This document shows positions 18,191 through 27,234 of a DNA stretch of 64,000 nucleotides, one piece after another. Every line of letters begins with the position of its first letter. The first letter of the stretch is position 1. Under the pieces are notes generated by a model. That model saw nothing but the letters and a program-made list of their open reading frames with translations. It was not told where the DNA came from and did not search any database. Source of the DNA: Nitrincola alkalisediminis (GTDB lineage: Bacteria; Pseudomonadota; Gammaproteobacteria; Pseudomonadales; Balneatricaceae); assembly GCF_009821115.1 (NCBI RefSeq), contig NZ_VYTY01000001.1, forward strand, positions 310,001 through 374,000, in the 5' to 3' direction. The position numbers were made by a program, and so were the translations under genes.

Positions 18191-18895
18191 ATGCATTTAC
18201 TTGAAGCAAAGAATGTTCATGGCGGCTATGGCGGGATGAACATTCTCAATGGTGTGGATTTGGCCATTAACGCGGACGAAATCGGCGTCATTGTTGGCCC
18301 CAATGGGGCAGGGAAGTCGACCTTATTAAAAGCCATTTTTGGCTTGTTGCGCGTCACCGAAGGCAGTATTGAGCTTCGTGGTGAGCCTATTACAAATGCC
18401 GACCCTGGTGAGTTGGTTTTGAAAAAAATGGCCTTTGTGCCCCAAGAGAAAAACATATTTCCATCCTTGACCGTTCAAGAAAACCTTGAAATGGGTGCTT
18501 ACAGTCGACGAGACAATTATCAGCACATCCTTGAGCAGGTCTACCATTTCTTTCCCCCTTTAGCCGACAAGCGTGCTCAACCCGCCGGTGAGTTATCGGG
18601 TGGCCAGCGGCAAATGGTGGCGATGGGACGGGCGTTGATGATTGAGCCGAGTCTTATTTTATTGGATGAGCCGACGGCGGGTTTATCCCCCTTGTACATG
18701 GCGGATATTTTTGAGCGCATCGTGACCATCAATGCGGCAGGTGTGGGCGTGTTAATGGTGGAACAACATGCAAAGCAAGCCTTAAAAATCGCCCATAAAG
18801 GCTTTGTCCTTGTCGCTGGACAAAATCGATTTACTGACACTGGCATGAACTTGATTAATAATCCTGAAGTGGCTAAAGCTTTTTTAGGTGGCTGA
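18191..18895 (+). CDS. livF: branched-chain-type ABC transporter ATP-binding protein (LivF-like)
   Basis: 234 residues. Walker [39 protein letters not shown] (LivF hallmark), signature LSGGQRQMVAMGRALM and Walker B LILLDEPTAGLSP. It follows livG by 22 bp and pairs with it as the second ATPase of a heterodimeric importer. Confidence 0.92.
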   Translation: MHLLEAKNVHGGYGGMNILNGVDLAINADEIGVIVGPNGAGKSTLLKAIFGLLRVTEGSIELRGEPITNADPGELVLKKMAFVPQEKNIFPSLTVQENLEMGAYSRRDNYQHILEQVYHFFPPLADKRAQPAGELSGGQRQMVAMGRALMIEPSLILLDEPTAGLSPLYMADIFERIVTINAAGVGVLMVEQHAKQALKIAHKGFVLVAGQNRFTDTGMNLINNPEVAKAFLGG

Positions 18896-18912
18896 AAGGC
18901 TGAGGTGAACCT

Positions 18913-19911
18913 TTGAACGAACTTGTTTTCTTTATTAATAATGTCCTTATTTCAGGTGCGGTGATCGGATCGATCTATGCCTTGGGGGCCGTGGGAATTA
19001 CGCTGATTTTTAGTATTCTGCGTTTTGCTCACTTTGCACACGCTGACTTAATGACATTGGGTGCATTCTTTGCATTTTTCTTAACGGCGTTATTTCCCGC
19101 GATTGGCCCTGCTTTAGGCTTGCCTACAGCCTTCGTCATGCTGCCGTTGGCCATGGGATTAACAGCCCTGACCGCCGTGTATTTGGACAAAGCCTTTTAT
19201 AAGCCTTTGCGTGCGCAAGGGGTGAAGCCAATCGTATTGGTTATGGCGTCTCTGGGCGTTACCTTGATGCTCCAGGGACTTATTCGCATGTTTATGGGGA
19301 CGAGTAGCCGTTCTCTTTACATCGATGATCGCAAAGGCATCCATCGTATTGATGTGCCATTTGAGCTGGCCAATCGTCCGATTGTGATTACCGATCCTCA
19401 GATCCTCCTGATACTGTTTTTGGTCGTGGCGGTGATCGCCCTGCATCTGTTTTTAACGCGCTCAAAACTGGGCAAAGCCATGAGAGCCATGTCGGACAAC
19501 CCAGATTTGGCGAGAGTATCAGGTATTAATACTCAAAAGGTCGTGACCGTTACTTGGATTATCGCAGGCTCGCTTGCGGCGGCTGCAGGGACTTTACTGT
19601 CGTTGGATGTGTCGCTTAAGCCGGATTTAAGCTTTATGTTACTGCTGCCCATCTTTGCGGCAGCGATTGTGGGGGGAGTCGGGCATCCATACGGCGCACT
19701 GGCGGGTGGGTTTGTTATAGGGTTTGCAGAAACCTTATCCGTCTTTAACTGGGCGGTGTTACTACGGCCTTTTAGAGATCAGTTATGGTTTGAGTTGCCC
19801 GCGAATCTTGCCTTTGTGCCAACCGAATACAAAATCACCGTACCTTTCTTTATTTTGTTGGCCATTTTGGTATGGCGTCCGACCGGTCTGTTTAAAGGGA
19901 AGGTCTTATAA
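18913..19911 (+). CDS. livH: branched-chain-type ABC transporter permease (LivH-like)
   Basis: 332 residues, multiple membrane helices. Family motifs: SGAVIGSIYALGAVGITLIF, LRFAHFAHADLMTLGAF, the docking-loop region RSKLGKAMRAMSDNPDLA and AAIVGGVGHPYGALAGGFVIG. The start is TTG at 18913, supported by GAGGTGA six bases upstream. The stop overlaps the livM start by one base. Confidence 0.9.
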   Translation: MNELVFFINNVLISGAVIGSIYALGAVGITLIFSILRFAHFAHADLMTLGAFFAFFLTALFPAIGPALGLPTAFVMLPLAMGLTALTAVYLDKAFYKPLRAQGVKPIVLVMASLGVTLMLQGLIRMFMGTSSRSLYIDDRKGIHRIDVPFELANRPIVITDPQILLILFLVVAVIALHLFLTRSKLGKAMRAMSDNPDLARVSGINTQKVVTVTWIIAGSLAAAAGTLLSLDVSLKPDLSFMLLLPIFAAAIVGGVGHPYGALAGGFVIGFAETLSVFNWAVLLRPFRDQLWFELPANLAFVPTEYKITVPFFILLAILVWRPTGLFKGKVL

Positions 19912-21182
19912 TGAATATGCAATGGCGGACAAAAGAGTTTGGATTGTGTATGGCCTTGGCCGTTTCAATTCTATTGCTGATGGTGTTTATGGGCAGCGCT
20001 TACGGAATACGCGTGTTGGTCGAAGCGAGTTGTTATGCAATCATCGCCCTGGGGTTGACCATTCAGTGGGGATACGCTGGATTATTTAATGCGGGCATCA
20101 TGGGATTTGTGGCCATTGGTGGCTTTTCAGCGATGCTGCTGACGTTCCCTGTTAATCAGGGCTTTTGGTCTTCAGATCAGGCCTCAGATTTGGGGCAGGC
20201 ATTCTTGAAATTACTGGGTGCGGTGGTCATTGTCTGGGCCGTGGTTCAGTTGCGCCGATTGTCGGTGCCAAGGAGCATTCGCTTACCTTTGTTATTGATA
20301 ACGCTCGCCGTGGCCTATTTGTGGGTTGTGAATGGGTTTGCACCTGTGACTCAGGCGATCGTCTCTCAACATGGCTTTATCGGCGGCTTCGGAATGCCGG
20401 TGTGGGTCGGTTGGTTAGTTGGCGGTATTCTGGCTGGCACGGTGGCCTATTTTATTGGGCATATCTGCTTAGGCTTGCGCAGTGATTATTTGGCGATCGC
20501 CACACTGGGTGTTGCTGAGATTATTAAAGCCTTCTTGAAAAACTCAGAATGGCTCACGCGCGGAACATTAACTGTGTCGCCACTGCCTTGGCCGGTTCCT
20601 GGGGCTGGAGAGATTGGTTTTATTACCGCACGTGCATTGTACCTTTCTGTGACGGCGGTTCTGATTGTGATTATTTTTTATCTGTTGCATGCCGCGTACA
20701 GAGGCCCTTGGGGGCGGATGATGCGAGCGATACGCGATAATGAGTTGTCATCAGCGGCCATGGGGAAGGATGTGAATCAGCGCCGTCTTGAGGTTTTCGT
20801 TTTGGGCTGTGTTTTGATGGGGGTAGGTGGGGCAGGTCTGGCTACCTTTAATGGTATTTTTGATCCAAACGGCTATTTGCCTTTGAACCACACGTTTCTA
20901 ATTTGGGTGATGGTCATTTTAGGTGGCCCAGGTAACAATTTAGGCACCGTGTTTGGTGCGGTGTTTGTCTATGTTATTTGGGTTATGTCAGAACCCGTGG
21001 CGCTGTTTATTTTAAATACAGTGAGCTATTTGGGAAATCTCTGGTTTGCGTGGGAGGCGCCTTCGGATTTTGCCAGTCGAGCCTTGCAAGCTCGTGTGTT
21101 TACCATAGGGTTGATTATCACCCTAGTGTTGCGTTTTGCCCCTAAAGGCTTGTTCCCTGAAAAAGTGCAGCAGTATTCATAG
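19911..21182 (+). CDS. livM: branched-chain-type ABC transporter permease (LivM-like)
   Basis: 423 residues and about ten hydrophobic segments. Motifs: EASCYAIIALGLTIQWGYAGLFNAGIMG split over the N-terminal helices, LGLRSDYLAIATLGVAEIIK, the docking helix WGRMMRAIRDNELSSAAMGKDV and the C-terminal FAPKGLFPEK. The TAATG junction with livH indicates coupling. A second ATG six bases downstream is an alternative start. Confidence 0.9.
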   Translation: MNMQWRTKEFGLCMALAVSILLLMVFMGSAYGIRVLVEASCYAIIALGLTIQWGYAGLFNAGIMGFVAIGGFSAMLLTFPVNQGFWSSDQASDLGQAFLKLLGAVVIVWAVVQLRRLSVPRSIRLPLLLITLAVAYLWVVNGFAPVTQAIVSQHGFIGGFGMPVWVGWLVGGILAGTVAYFIGHICLGLRSDYLAIATLGVAEIIKAFLKNSEWLTRGTLTVSPLPWPVPGAGEIGFITARALYLSVTAVLIVIIFYLLHAAYRGPWGRMMRAIRDNELSSAAMGKDVNQRRLEVFVLGCVLMGVGGAGLATFNGIFDPNGYLPLNHTFLIWVMVILGGPGNNLGTVFGAVFVYVIWVMSEPVALFILNTVSYLGNLWFAWEAPSDFASRALQARVFTIGLIITLVLRFAPKGLFPEKVQQYS

Positions 21183-21193
21183 CGTCATTTAAA

Positions 21194-21230
21194 TATAACG
21201 CCCGCTGCTTTCAATAGCGCGGGCGTTATA
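21194..21230. terminator. bidirectional terminator between livM and the binding-protein gene
   Basis: Perfect 12-bp stem (TATAACGCCCGC at 21194-21205, complement at 21219-21230) with a 13-nt loop, in the 52-bp gap between convergent genes. Confidence 0.75.
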
Positions 21231-21234
21231 GGTG

Positions 21235-22437
21235 TTACTCGATCAGACCAACGGTTGTGAAGGCTCCGTCACGCACGACCATTTCTTCAATAATGCCCGG
21301 CACGTTACCGCGCTCATCAAAGTCTTGTGACCCTGCGGCACCTTCATAGTTGATATCTTGGCCCGCTTTGAGCAATTCAACGGCTTTTTCCCATTCGCCG
21401 GGTAAAATCACTTCGCCTGGTGGTAACGCAACTGAGCGTAGCGCAGCGCTTAAACCTTCACGATCTGCGCTGCCATTTTTTTCGATGGCCAATGCAAGAA
21501 GGAAAGCCGCATCATAGGCTTGGCTGGCAAACACTGAGTTAGGGTCAAAGCCCGCGGCAGCTGCGGCTTCAGAGAAAAGCTCACTGCCTGGAATGTCCGG
21601 CTTACCTGGACGTGTAGCAATCATGCCTTCGAGGACATCTGCGCCAACAGCGCCGACCAAGCGATCACCCACCATGCCATCGGCACCAATGTACTGTGTA
21701 AAATTACCGCTTTCATAGGCCTGACGTAGAATCGTCTCGCCAGAGGTATCGGCATAGGCTAAGACTAACAACGTGTCGACGCCACTGGAGGCAAGCGACC
21801 CCAGTTCTGAACGATAATCGGCTTTGCCGTCCTCGTGTGCGAGGTTAGCAGCAATGCTACCGCCGCCAGCTTCAAAGACACTGGAAAAGGCATTTGATAG
21901 GCCTTGGCCGTAATCGTTATTCACGAAGGTCACGACTATTTCGTTAATGCCTTTTGAGAGGAGAAGGTTGGCGAGCACCTCGCCTTGGTATGAATCTGAT
22001 GGGGTTGTCCGGAAAACGAGATCATTATCGTTGATTTCAGCAATGGCGGGTGATGTCGATGCCGGGGAGACCATTACAACCCCAGCCGGTACTGCAACAT
22101 TGTTGGCCGCTGCAATCGTGGCACCAGAACACAGTGCACCCACAATCGCGGTGACTTTTTCAGTGTTGATCATTCTGTCGGCCGCGTTAATGGCGGCAGA
22201 GGCATCTGTGCAGGTGGTGTCTGCAGACAAAAGGGTGAGTGTCTGGCCATTAAGGATGCCGCCTTGCTGATTAATTTGCTGAACCGCCAGCTGTGCCCCA
22301 GAAAAGATAGGAGGCGCTAAACTTTCAATAGGGCCTGTAAATCCTCCAATAAAGCCTAGTTTGACTTCAGCATGAGCGAAGCTTCCTAAGCCCAATGCAG
22401 TGACGAGTGCAGAACATAGAAGGGTAGGTTTTAACAT
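21235..22437 (-). CDS. LivK-type ABC transporter substrate-binding protein
   Basis: 400-residue periplasmic binding protein of peptide-binding type 1 fold. Signal peptide (MLKPTLLCSALVTALGLGSFAHA) then VKLGFIGGFTGPIESLAP, AQLAVQQINQQGGILNGQTL, VGALCSGATIAAANNVAVPAG and FRTTPSDSYQGEV. It faces the livGFHM operon tail-to-tail, so it is the likely binding protein of that importer although separately transcribed. The ligand is unknown; the N-terminal ligand pocket resembles amino-acid binders of the LivJ/LivK group. Confidence 0.88.
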   Translation of the reverse strand: MLKPTLLCSALVTALGLGSFAHAEVKLGFIGGFTGPIESLAPPIFSGAQLAVQQINQQGGILNGQTLTLLSADTTCTDASAAINAADRMINTEKVTAIVGALCSGATIAAANNVAVPAGVVMVSPASTSPAIAEINDNDLVFRTTPSDSYQGEVLANLLLSKGINEIVVTFVNNDYGQGLSNAFSSVFEAGGGSIAANLAHEDGKADYRSELGSLASSGVDTLLVLAYADTSGETILRQAYESGNFTQYIGADGMVGDRLVGAVGADVLEGMIATRPGKPDIPGSELFSEAAAAAGFDPNSVFASQAYDAAFLLALAIEKNGSADREGLSAALRSVALPPGEVILPGEWEKAVELLKAGQDINYEGAAGSQDFDERGNVPGIIEEMVVRDGAFTTVGLIE

Positions 22438-22666
22438 AGTGTGTTCCTTGAGCAGGGTTAGAGTACAAAGGCGTGCGTTAATGCTTAAACCAAATTACCC
22501 AGTTATAGGATAAAAAGCGTCTAAGATCAAATGACTAAAAAAACAGTTGTAACAGATAGATCTAAAGTCGAATACTTTTCGTAAAAAAAAATGATTTATG
22601 GCAATTGTATAGAAAATAAAACCCTATACTATGGGTGGACTTAACCCGTCTCAAAGGTGTACTTCA

Positions 22667-23968
22667 ATGTTTTTTCGTAAGCAAAATGTAGATTTGAATA
22701 AACTCACTCAAGATAAAAAAACATTGGAGCAACGCGCAATTGCAATCAACAAAAATATCGCACTTATAGAGTTTACGCCGGAGGGGGTCGTTAAAACAGC
22801 CAATGATTTATTTTTAAGAACTGTTGGTTACAGTCTTTCTGAAGTGCAAGGTAAGCATCACAGGATGTTCTGTGAAGAGGAGTATGTCCGTTCAGCTGCC
22901 TATCAGAACTTTTGGAAAACCTTGTCTGAAGGTAAGCCACAAGCAGGCACCTTCCGACGTGTGAAAAAGGATGGAAGTCTTTTAATGCTCGAAGCGACGT
23001 ATTTTCCTATTTACGATGACACGCATAGCTTGACGGGCTACTTCAAAATTGCATCAGATGTCACTTCAACTCATGCAGAAATATCGAGACAAAAAGCATT
23101 GGAGACTGCCCTAGACAGATCCATGGCGATCATTGAGTTTGAGCCGGACGGCACCATCCTTGCAGCCAATAAGAATTTTTTAAGCACGGTGAAATATCAA
23201 TTAAATGAAATTGTTGGGCGGCATCATCGTATCTTTTGCTATGACCGTTTTTACCAAGATAACCCGCGCTTTTGGCAAGACTTGCAGAAAGGGCGTTACT
23301 TTAGTGGTCAGTTTGAACGTAAAACCTCCACAGGTGAGTCCATTTGGATTGAGGCAACCTATAACCCGGTACTTGACGAAACAGGGCGCGTGGTAAAAGT
23401 CATCAAATTGGCGACAGATATAACTGTACGTGTCAAAGAAAACCACGCTGTAATGGAAGTTGCACAACTGTCTTCAGCGACCGCTGAAGAAACATCGCAA
23501 ATTGCAGATCATGGGGCCAAGCTTCTATCGAGATCTGTTGCCATGTCTGAGCAAATTTTAGAGATGGTTGAGCAGGCGGCATCCAGCATTAATGACTTAA
23601 ATGAACAATCTGTGAATATTGAAAAAATTGTCTCAACCATCAGTGGGATCGCGGATCAAACCAACCTGCTGGCGCTCAATGCTGCAATTGAGGCTGCTAG
23701 AGCAGGAGAGCAAGGTCGAGGCTTTGCAGTGGTTGCCGATGAAGTTCGTCAGCTTGCCTCTCGGACCAGTCAATCCACGTCTGAAATACAGAACGTTGTT
23801 ATTCAAAACAGAAAGTTAGCGCAAGCGGCCACCGAGCAAATGTCAAATGTGAAAGAAAGCGCAATTGCCAGTAACGGTCAAATCATTGAAGTCTCTTCGG
23901 TGATGCGAGAAATCAAAGAGGGTGCCGAAAACGTGTCGAAATCCGTGTCAACGTTAATGTCCAATTAG
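22667..23968 (+). CDS. soluble methyl-accepting chemotaxis protein with two PAS domains (BdlA-like)
   Basis: 433 residues, no membrane segment. Two tandem PAS domains (about 40-145 and 160-270; each has an N...F..TV.Y.L.E..G.HHR.FC core typical of the BdlA/Aer-type PAS) precede a short MCP signalling domain with the tip motif [20 protein letters not shown] and [10 protein letters not shown]. Pseudomonas aeruginosa BdlA has the same domain order and length and controls biofilm dispersal, which makes that role possible here. ATG 22667 (AAAGGTG upstream) is preferred over ATG 22631. Cognate chemotaxis genes are not in the window. Confidence 0.88.
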   Translation: MFFRKQNVDLNKLTQDKKTLEQRAIAINKNIALIEFTPEGVVKTANDLFLRTVGYSLSEVQGKHHRMFCEEEYVRSAAYQNFWKTLSEGKPQAGTFRRVKKDGSLLMLEATYFPIYDDTHSLTGYFKIASDVTSTHAEISRQKALETALDRSMAIIEFEPDGTILAANKNFLSTVKYQLNEIVGRHHRIFCYDRFYQDNPRFWQDLQKGRYFSGQFERKTSTGESIWIEATYNPVLDETGRVVKVIKLATDITVRVKENHAVMEVAQLSSATAEETSQIADHGAKLLSRSVAMSEQILEMVEQAASSINDLNEQSVNIEKIVSTISGIADQTNLLALNAAIEAARAGEQGRGFAVVADEVRQLASRTSQSTSEIQNVVIQNRKLAQAATEQMSNVKESAIASNGQIIEVSSVMREIKEGAENVSKSVSTLMSN

Positions 23969-24036
23969 GGGCTGTCATTTCTCTGGGCCGCCTTCTGGTC
24001 TGAGCTGCTATCAGGCTCTTAGTTTACAAGGTACAA

Positions 24037-24071
24037 TCTAGCTTCCCAATAAAGATGATTTGGAAGCTAGA
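24037..24071. promoter_or_regulatory. inverted repeat overlapping Shine-Dalgarno and start of the MFS gene
   Basis: TCTAGCTTCC (24037-24046) is the exact complement of GGAAGCTAGA (24062-24071). The right arm contains the GGAAG ribosome-binding sequence and the A of the ATG. A TACAAT -10-like hexamer at 24032-24037 sits at the left edge, so it could be an operator at the transcription start or a translational hairpin. Confidence 0.4.
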
Positions 24072-25276
24072 TGAATCTGCAAAACTCTCCCCCTTCGTCT
24101 GATCTCTCGCGCTTTTTTCAGGTTATTGCCATCTGTGCTTTGATGATGGCTGCCTTGAATTTAAGAGGTGGAATCGTTGTTGTGGCCCCTCTAGTCATGG
24201 AGGTGCGGGCAGCGCTTAATATCAGTGCGAGCGAGTTCAGCATGCTGACTACCTTGCCTCTGATTTGTTTTGGTGTGGTGTCTATCTTGGTGCCTTGGTT
24301 AAGCCGATCCTTCTCCACTCAGCAACTTGCGGTCGTTGGACTGTTACTTATTAGTCTGGGTGTGTGTTTAAGACTGGTGATCTCCTATCCGGTTGTACTG
24401 CTGGGTACTGTGATTTTGGGTTCGGCAATCGCCTTATTGAATGTTTTAATCCCAGGTATGGTTAAAACCTTCTTTCCCAAACGTATTGGATTAATGACAG
24501 GTCTTTACTCCATTATGCTGAGTTTAGGGGCGGGACTTGGGGTATATCTCGCGGTTCCCATCATGACCTATTATGATAGCTGGCGTTTTCCGGTGATGAT
24601 CTGGGCGATTTTGCCCTTGATCGGTGTGTTATTTTGGTTGCCGATGCTTAAGTTGAAAAAAGCAGGCAAAGCCTCCGCCTCCGCACGCGCTACCCTATGG
24701 AAAGACCCCATTGCTTGGTCAATCACGCTGTACATGGGGCTGCAGTCATTTTACTTTTATGCGATTGCGACTTGGCTTCCAAAAATTTTTATGGAAAGTG
24801 GCTTAGACCCTGAAAGCGCGGGTACAGCTGCGTCATTAATTAACATGGTGAGTATTCCTTTTAATTTGATGATCCCGATCTTAGCGGCGCGTATGCGCAG
24901 TCAGGTTCCCTTGGCGCTCCTTGTTTTTATCGCCTCCTTTAGTGGAATTGCGGGTTTATATTGGAGTGCCGCGTCAGCGCCGTATCTCTGGGCATCCTTA
25001 ATGGGAGTGGGTGCTGGATGCTCTTTGAGTTTGGCGTTAACGTTGTTTATTTTACGGACACAAAATGCCTTACAAGCCACCGCATTATCGGCTATGGCTC
25101 AAAGTGTGGGGTATATGATTGCGGCGAGTGGCCCTGTGATGCTGGGAGCCATTCGAGATTTCTCTGTAGACTGGCAATATGCTTTATTACTGATGATGAT
25201 ATTGCAGGTTTTCCAACTGGGTTTTGGTTTGTATGCCTCTCGTCCAGGGTATGTTAAAGCGTTAGAGCGTCATTAA
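24071..25276 (+). CDS. MFS transporter, CynX/NimT-like
   Basis: 401 residues with about twelve hydrophobic segments. The N-terminal AALNLRGGIVVVAPLV followed by LNISASEFSMLTTLPLICFG matches the CynX/NimT branch of the major facilitator superfamily (cyanate or 2-nitroimidazole transporters by name). Substrate not determinable. It is followed by marC after 17 bp and may be co-transcribed. Confidence 0.85.
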   Translation: MNLQNSPPSSDLSRFFQVIAICALMMAALNLRGGIVVVAPLVMEVRAALNISASEFSMLTTLPLICFGVVSILVPWLSRSFSTQQLAVVGLLLISLGVCLRLVISYPVVLLGTVILGSAIALLNVLIPGMVKTFFPKRIGLMTGLYSIMLSLGAGLGVYLAVPIMTYYDSWRFPVMIWAILPLIGVLFWLPMLKLKKAGKASASARATLWKDPIAWSITLYMGLQSFYFYAIATWLPKIFMESGLDPESAGTAASLINMVSIPFNLMIPILAARMRSQVPLALLVFIASFSGIAGLYWSAASAPYLWASLMGVGAGCSLSLALTLFILRTQNALQATALSAMAQSVGYMIAASGPVMLGAIRDFSVDWQYALLLMMILQVFQLGFGLYASRPGYVKALERH

Positions 25277-25293
25277 TTGATTAAGAGAGATGT

Positions 25294-25899
25294 ATGGATA
25301 TTACGGCTTATTTAAATGCATTTACGGGTTTTTTTGTTATTGTCGATCCCATTGGTACGGCATTGATCTTTAATGCACTGATGCCAGATGCCGATAATCG
25401 CAGCCGAGCGATAACGGCGATTAAAGCTACCCTGATTAGCATTGCGCTGATTCTGTTGTTTGGTAACTATGGTGAAGCCTTTATTCATATGTTGGGCATC
25501 AATATTAATGCCTTGAGAATTTCGGGTGGCTTATTGCTCTTCTTCACAGCATTCAATTTGGTAACACGAGAAGTCAGCATGCCTTCGGCGTCAAAAGAAA
25601 AATCGGATGTGTCAGTTTTTCCACTGTCCATTCCATTGTTAGCGGGGCCAGGTGCTTTAACCCTATCTATTCTAGTTTTTTCAGGCAGTAGTGATCAAAA
25701 GGCCAGTGTTTCGATCTTTTTAGCGGTGATCAGTATTTATGTGCTAACACTGGTGATGATGTTGCTTTCAAAATACGTGAAAAAAGTTATCGGAAAAACC
25801 GGAGATGAGATTCTCCGGCGTTTCTTAGGCGTTATTTTGGCTGCCTTGGCAATACAGTTTATTTACGACGGCATTACCAATATCTCATCGGCCGTTTAA
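25294..25899 (+). CDS. MarC family integral membrane protein
   Basis: 201 residues, six hydrophobic segments. Family motifs: FFVIVDPIGTALIFNALM, INALRISGGLLLFFTAFNLV, IPLLAGPGALT and a C-terminal RRFLGVILAALAIQFIYDGI. MarC proteins are abundant but functionally undefined (once wrongly linked to antibiotic resistance). Its stop overlaps the stop of the convergent deaminase within TTAA. Confidence 0.9.
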   Translation: MDITAYLNAFTGFFVIVDPIGTALIFNALMPDADNRSRAITAIKATLISIALILLFGNYGEAFIHMLGININALRISGGLLLFFTAFNLVTREVSMPSASKEKSDVSVFPLSIPLLAGPGALTLSILVFSGSSDQKASVSIFLAVISIYVLTLVMMLLSKYVKKVIGKTGDEILRRFLGVILAALAIQFIYDGITNISSAV

Positions 25900-26930
25900 T
25901 CAAAGCGCGTATGGCGCCATTCATCAACTTTTTTCTCTAGGCGCTGCAATGCAGCGTCTTTCTCTTCATCTGTCATCCAGCTTCCGGTGAAACTGTTTTT
26001 GACCAAGGTTAGAATATGGGCGTGGGTCAGGGGGAGTGCGTTGATCACAGCTGTAAAGTTGTCATTCACGTATCCACCAAAATAGGCCGGATCATCCGAA
26101 TTTAACGTGGCCTGTAAGTCCTGATCCAGCATCCTGATAATCGGGTGTTCGTCCATCGATCCAATGACACATAGCTTCAAGTTTGATAATGGGCATACGG
26201 TGAGCGTATAGCGATGTTCAGCTAAATGTTGGATCAGCTTAGGATCTTCCAACGAGCGATTACCATGATCCACCCGGTCTGTTTTAACCGTGTTGAGCGC
26301 TTGCCAAACGTACTCAGGAGGCCCCTCTTCGCCCGCGTGAACCGTTACCTTTAAACCCAAGGCTTTCGCACGGGCAAATACGCGCGCAAATTTCTCAGGC
26401 GGGTGTCCTTTCTCAGATGAATCGAGTCCGACACCGGAGATTTTATCTAAATAGGGTAGGGCTAACTCAAGCGTTTCGAATGCGCTTTCTTCGCTCAGAT
26501 GGCGTAGAAAGGACATGATGAGTTTAAAGCTAATCCCATAGTGCCTTTGTCCATCTTCCAACGCTCGATAAATGCCGTTGATTTGTGTGGCAAAGTCGAT
26601 GCCTCGCTCTAAGTGACCCTGCGGATCAAAAAAGACTTCCGTGTGAATCACATTGTCCTGATGAATACGCGTTAAGTAATCATAGGTTAAGTCATAAAAA
26701 TCTTGCTCGGTGATGAGCACCGACATACCTTGATAATATAAATCTAGAAAGGCTTGCAGGTTGCCAAAGGAGTAGGCGGCTTTGAGTTCATCGGTGCTTG
26801 AGTACGGAAGTGTGACCTGATTACGTTGAGCCAACATAAACATGCGTTCAGGCTCTAGGCTGCCCTCAAGGTGCAAATGCAATTCAGCTTTAGGAAGACT
26901 GTGCGCAAAGTCGATCAGTAAACGCTTCAT
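25896..26930 (-). CDS. adenine deaminase of the adenosine-deaminase fold
   Basis: 344-residue amidohydrolase. Zinc ligands and catalytic motifs: LPKAELHLHLEGSLEPERMF (HxH), VTVHAGEEGPPEYVW, VDHGNRSLEDP, VCPLSNLKLC and NSDDPAYFGGY. The PKAELHLHLEGSLEPE and SDDPAYFGGY signatures are those of bacterial adenine deaminases (Aah1-like), which are commonly annotated as adenosine deaminase. I therefore favour adenine to hypoxanthine plus ammonia, a purine-salvage step. Stop-to-stop overlap with marC. Confidence 0.82.
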   Translation of the reverse strand: MKRLLIDFAHSLPKAELHLHLEGSLEPERMFMLAQRNQVTLPYSSTDELKAAYSFGNLQAFLDLYYQGMSVLITEQDFYDLTYDYLTRIHQDNVIHTEVFFDPQGHLERGIDFATQINGIYRALEDGQRHYGISFKLIMSFLRHLSEESAFETLELALPYLDKISGVGLDSSEKGHPPEKFARVFARAKALGLKVTVHAGEEGPPEYVWQALNTVKTDRVDHGNRSLEDPKLIQHLAEHRYTLTVCPLSNLKLCVIGSMDEHPIIRMLDQDLQATLNSDDPAYFGGYVNDNFTAVINALPLTHAHILTLVKNSFTGSWMTDEEKDAALQRLEKKVDEWRHTRFD

Positions 26931-27234
26931 ATGTGAGCCTCCAGCCAGGTGGGATAAGACGTTGTTATCCTTATACTACTGAACTTGTCGAGTAAAGTTG
27001 AGTAAAACTCTAAAAAACATCTGAATTGGTTTTCACAAGATCCGTTATCAAAAAATGAATCAATAATAAGGTATCTTTGTTTGATTTTAGTGCGAGTTTA
27101 AGAGAAAGTGCTCAAATAAGTTGCAGTGGTTGCACATAGATAGGGCATATAAGGCTTTGATACCCATGGCCTTTGTTTTGCATGTTAAACATTTTGAATG
27201 TATGTGAATGGCTATATTAGATTGAGACCAGCGT
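26931..27234. other. 304-bp non-coding gap
   Basis: Divergent intergenic region between the adenine deaminase and a chemoreceptor. It is AT-rich and carries one small perfect inverted repeat, GGATAA (26952-26957) and TTATCC (26965-26970), near the deaminase start, a possible operator. I see no purine-riboswitch core and no open frame of note. Confidence 0.4.

Noticed and set aside
25896-26930. Adenosine deaminase
   Set aside because: The fold is shared, but the motif set (PKAELHLHLEGSLEPE, SDDPAYFGGY) fits bacterial adenine deaminases better.
26931-27234. Purine riboswitch upstream of the deaminase
   Set aside because: No conserved purine aptamer junction was recognisable; only a short inverted repeat.
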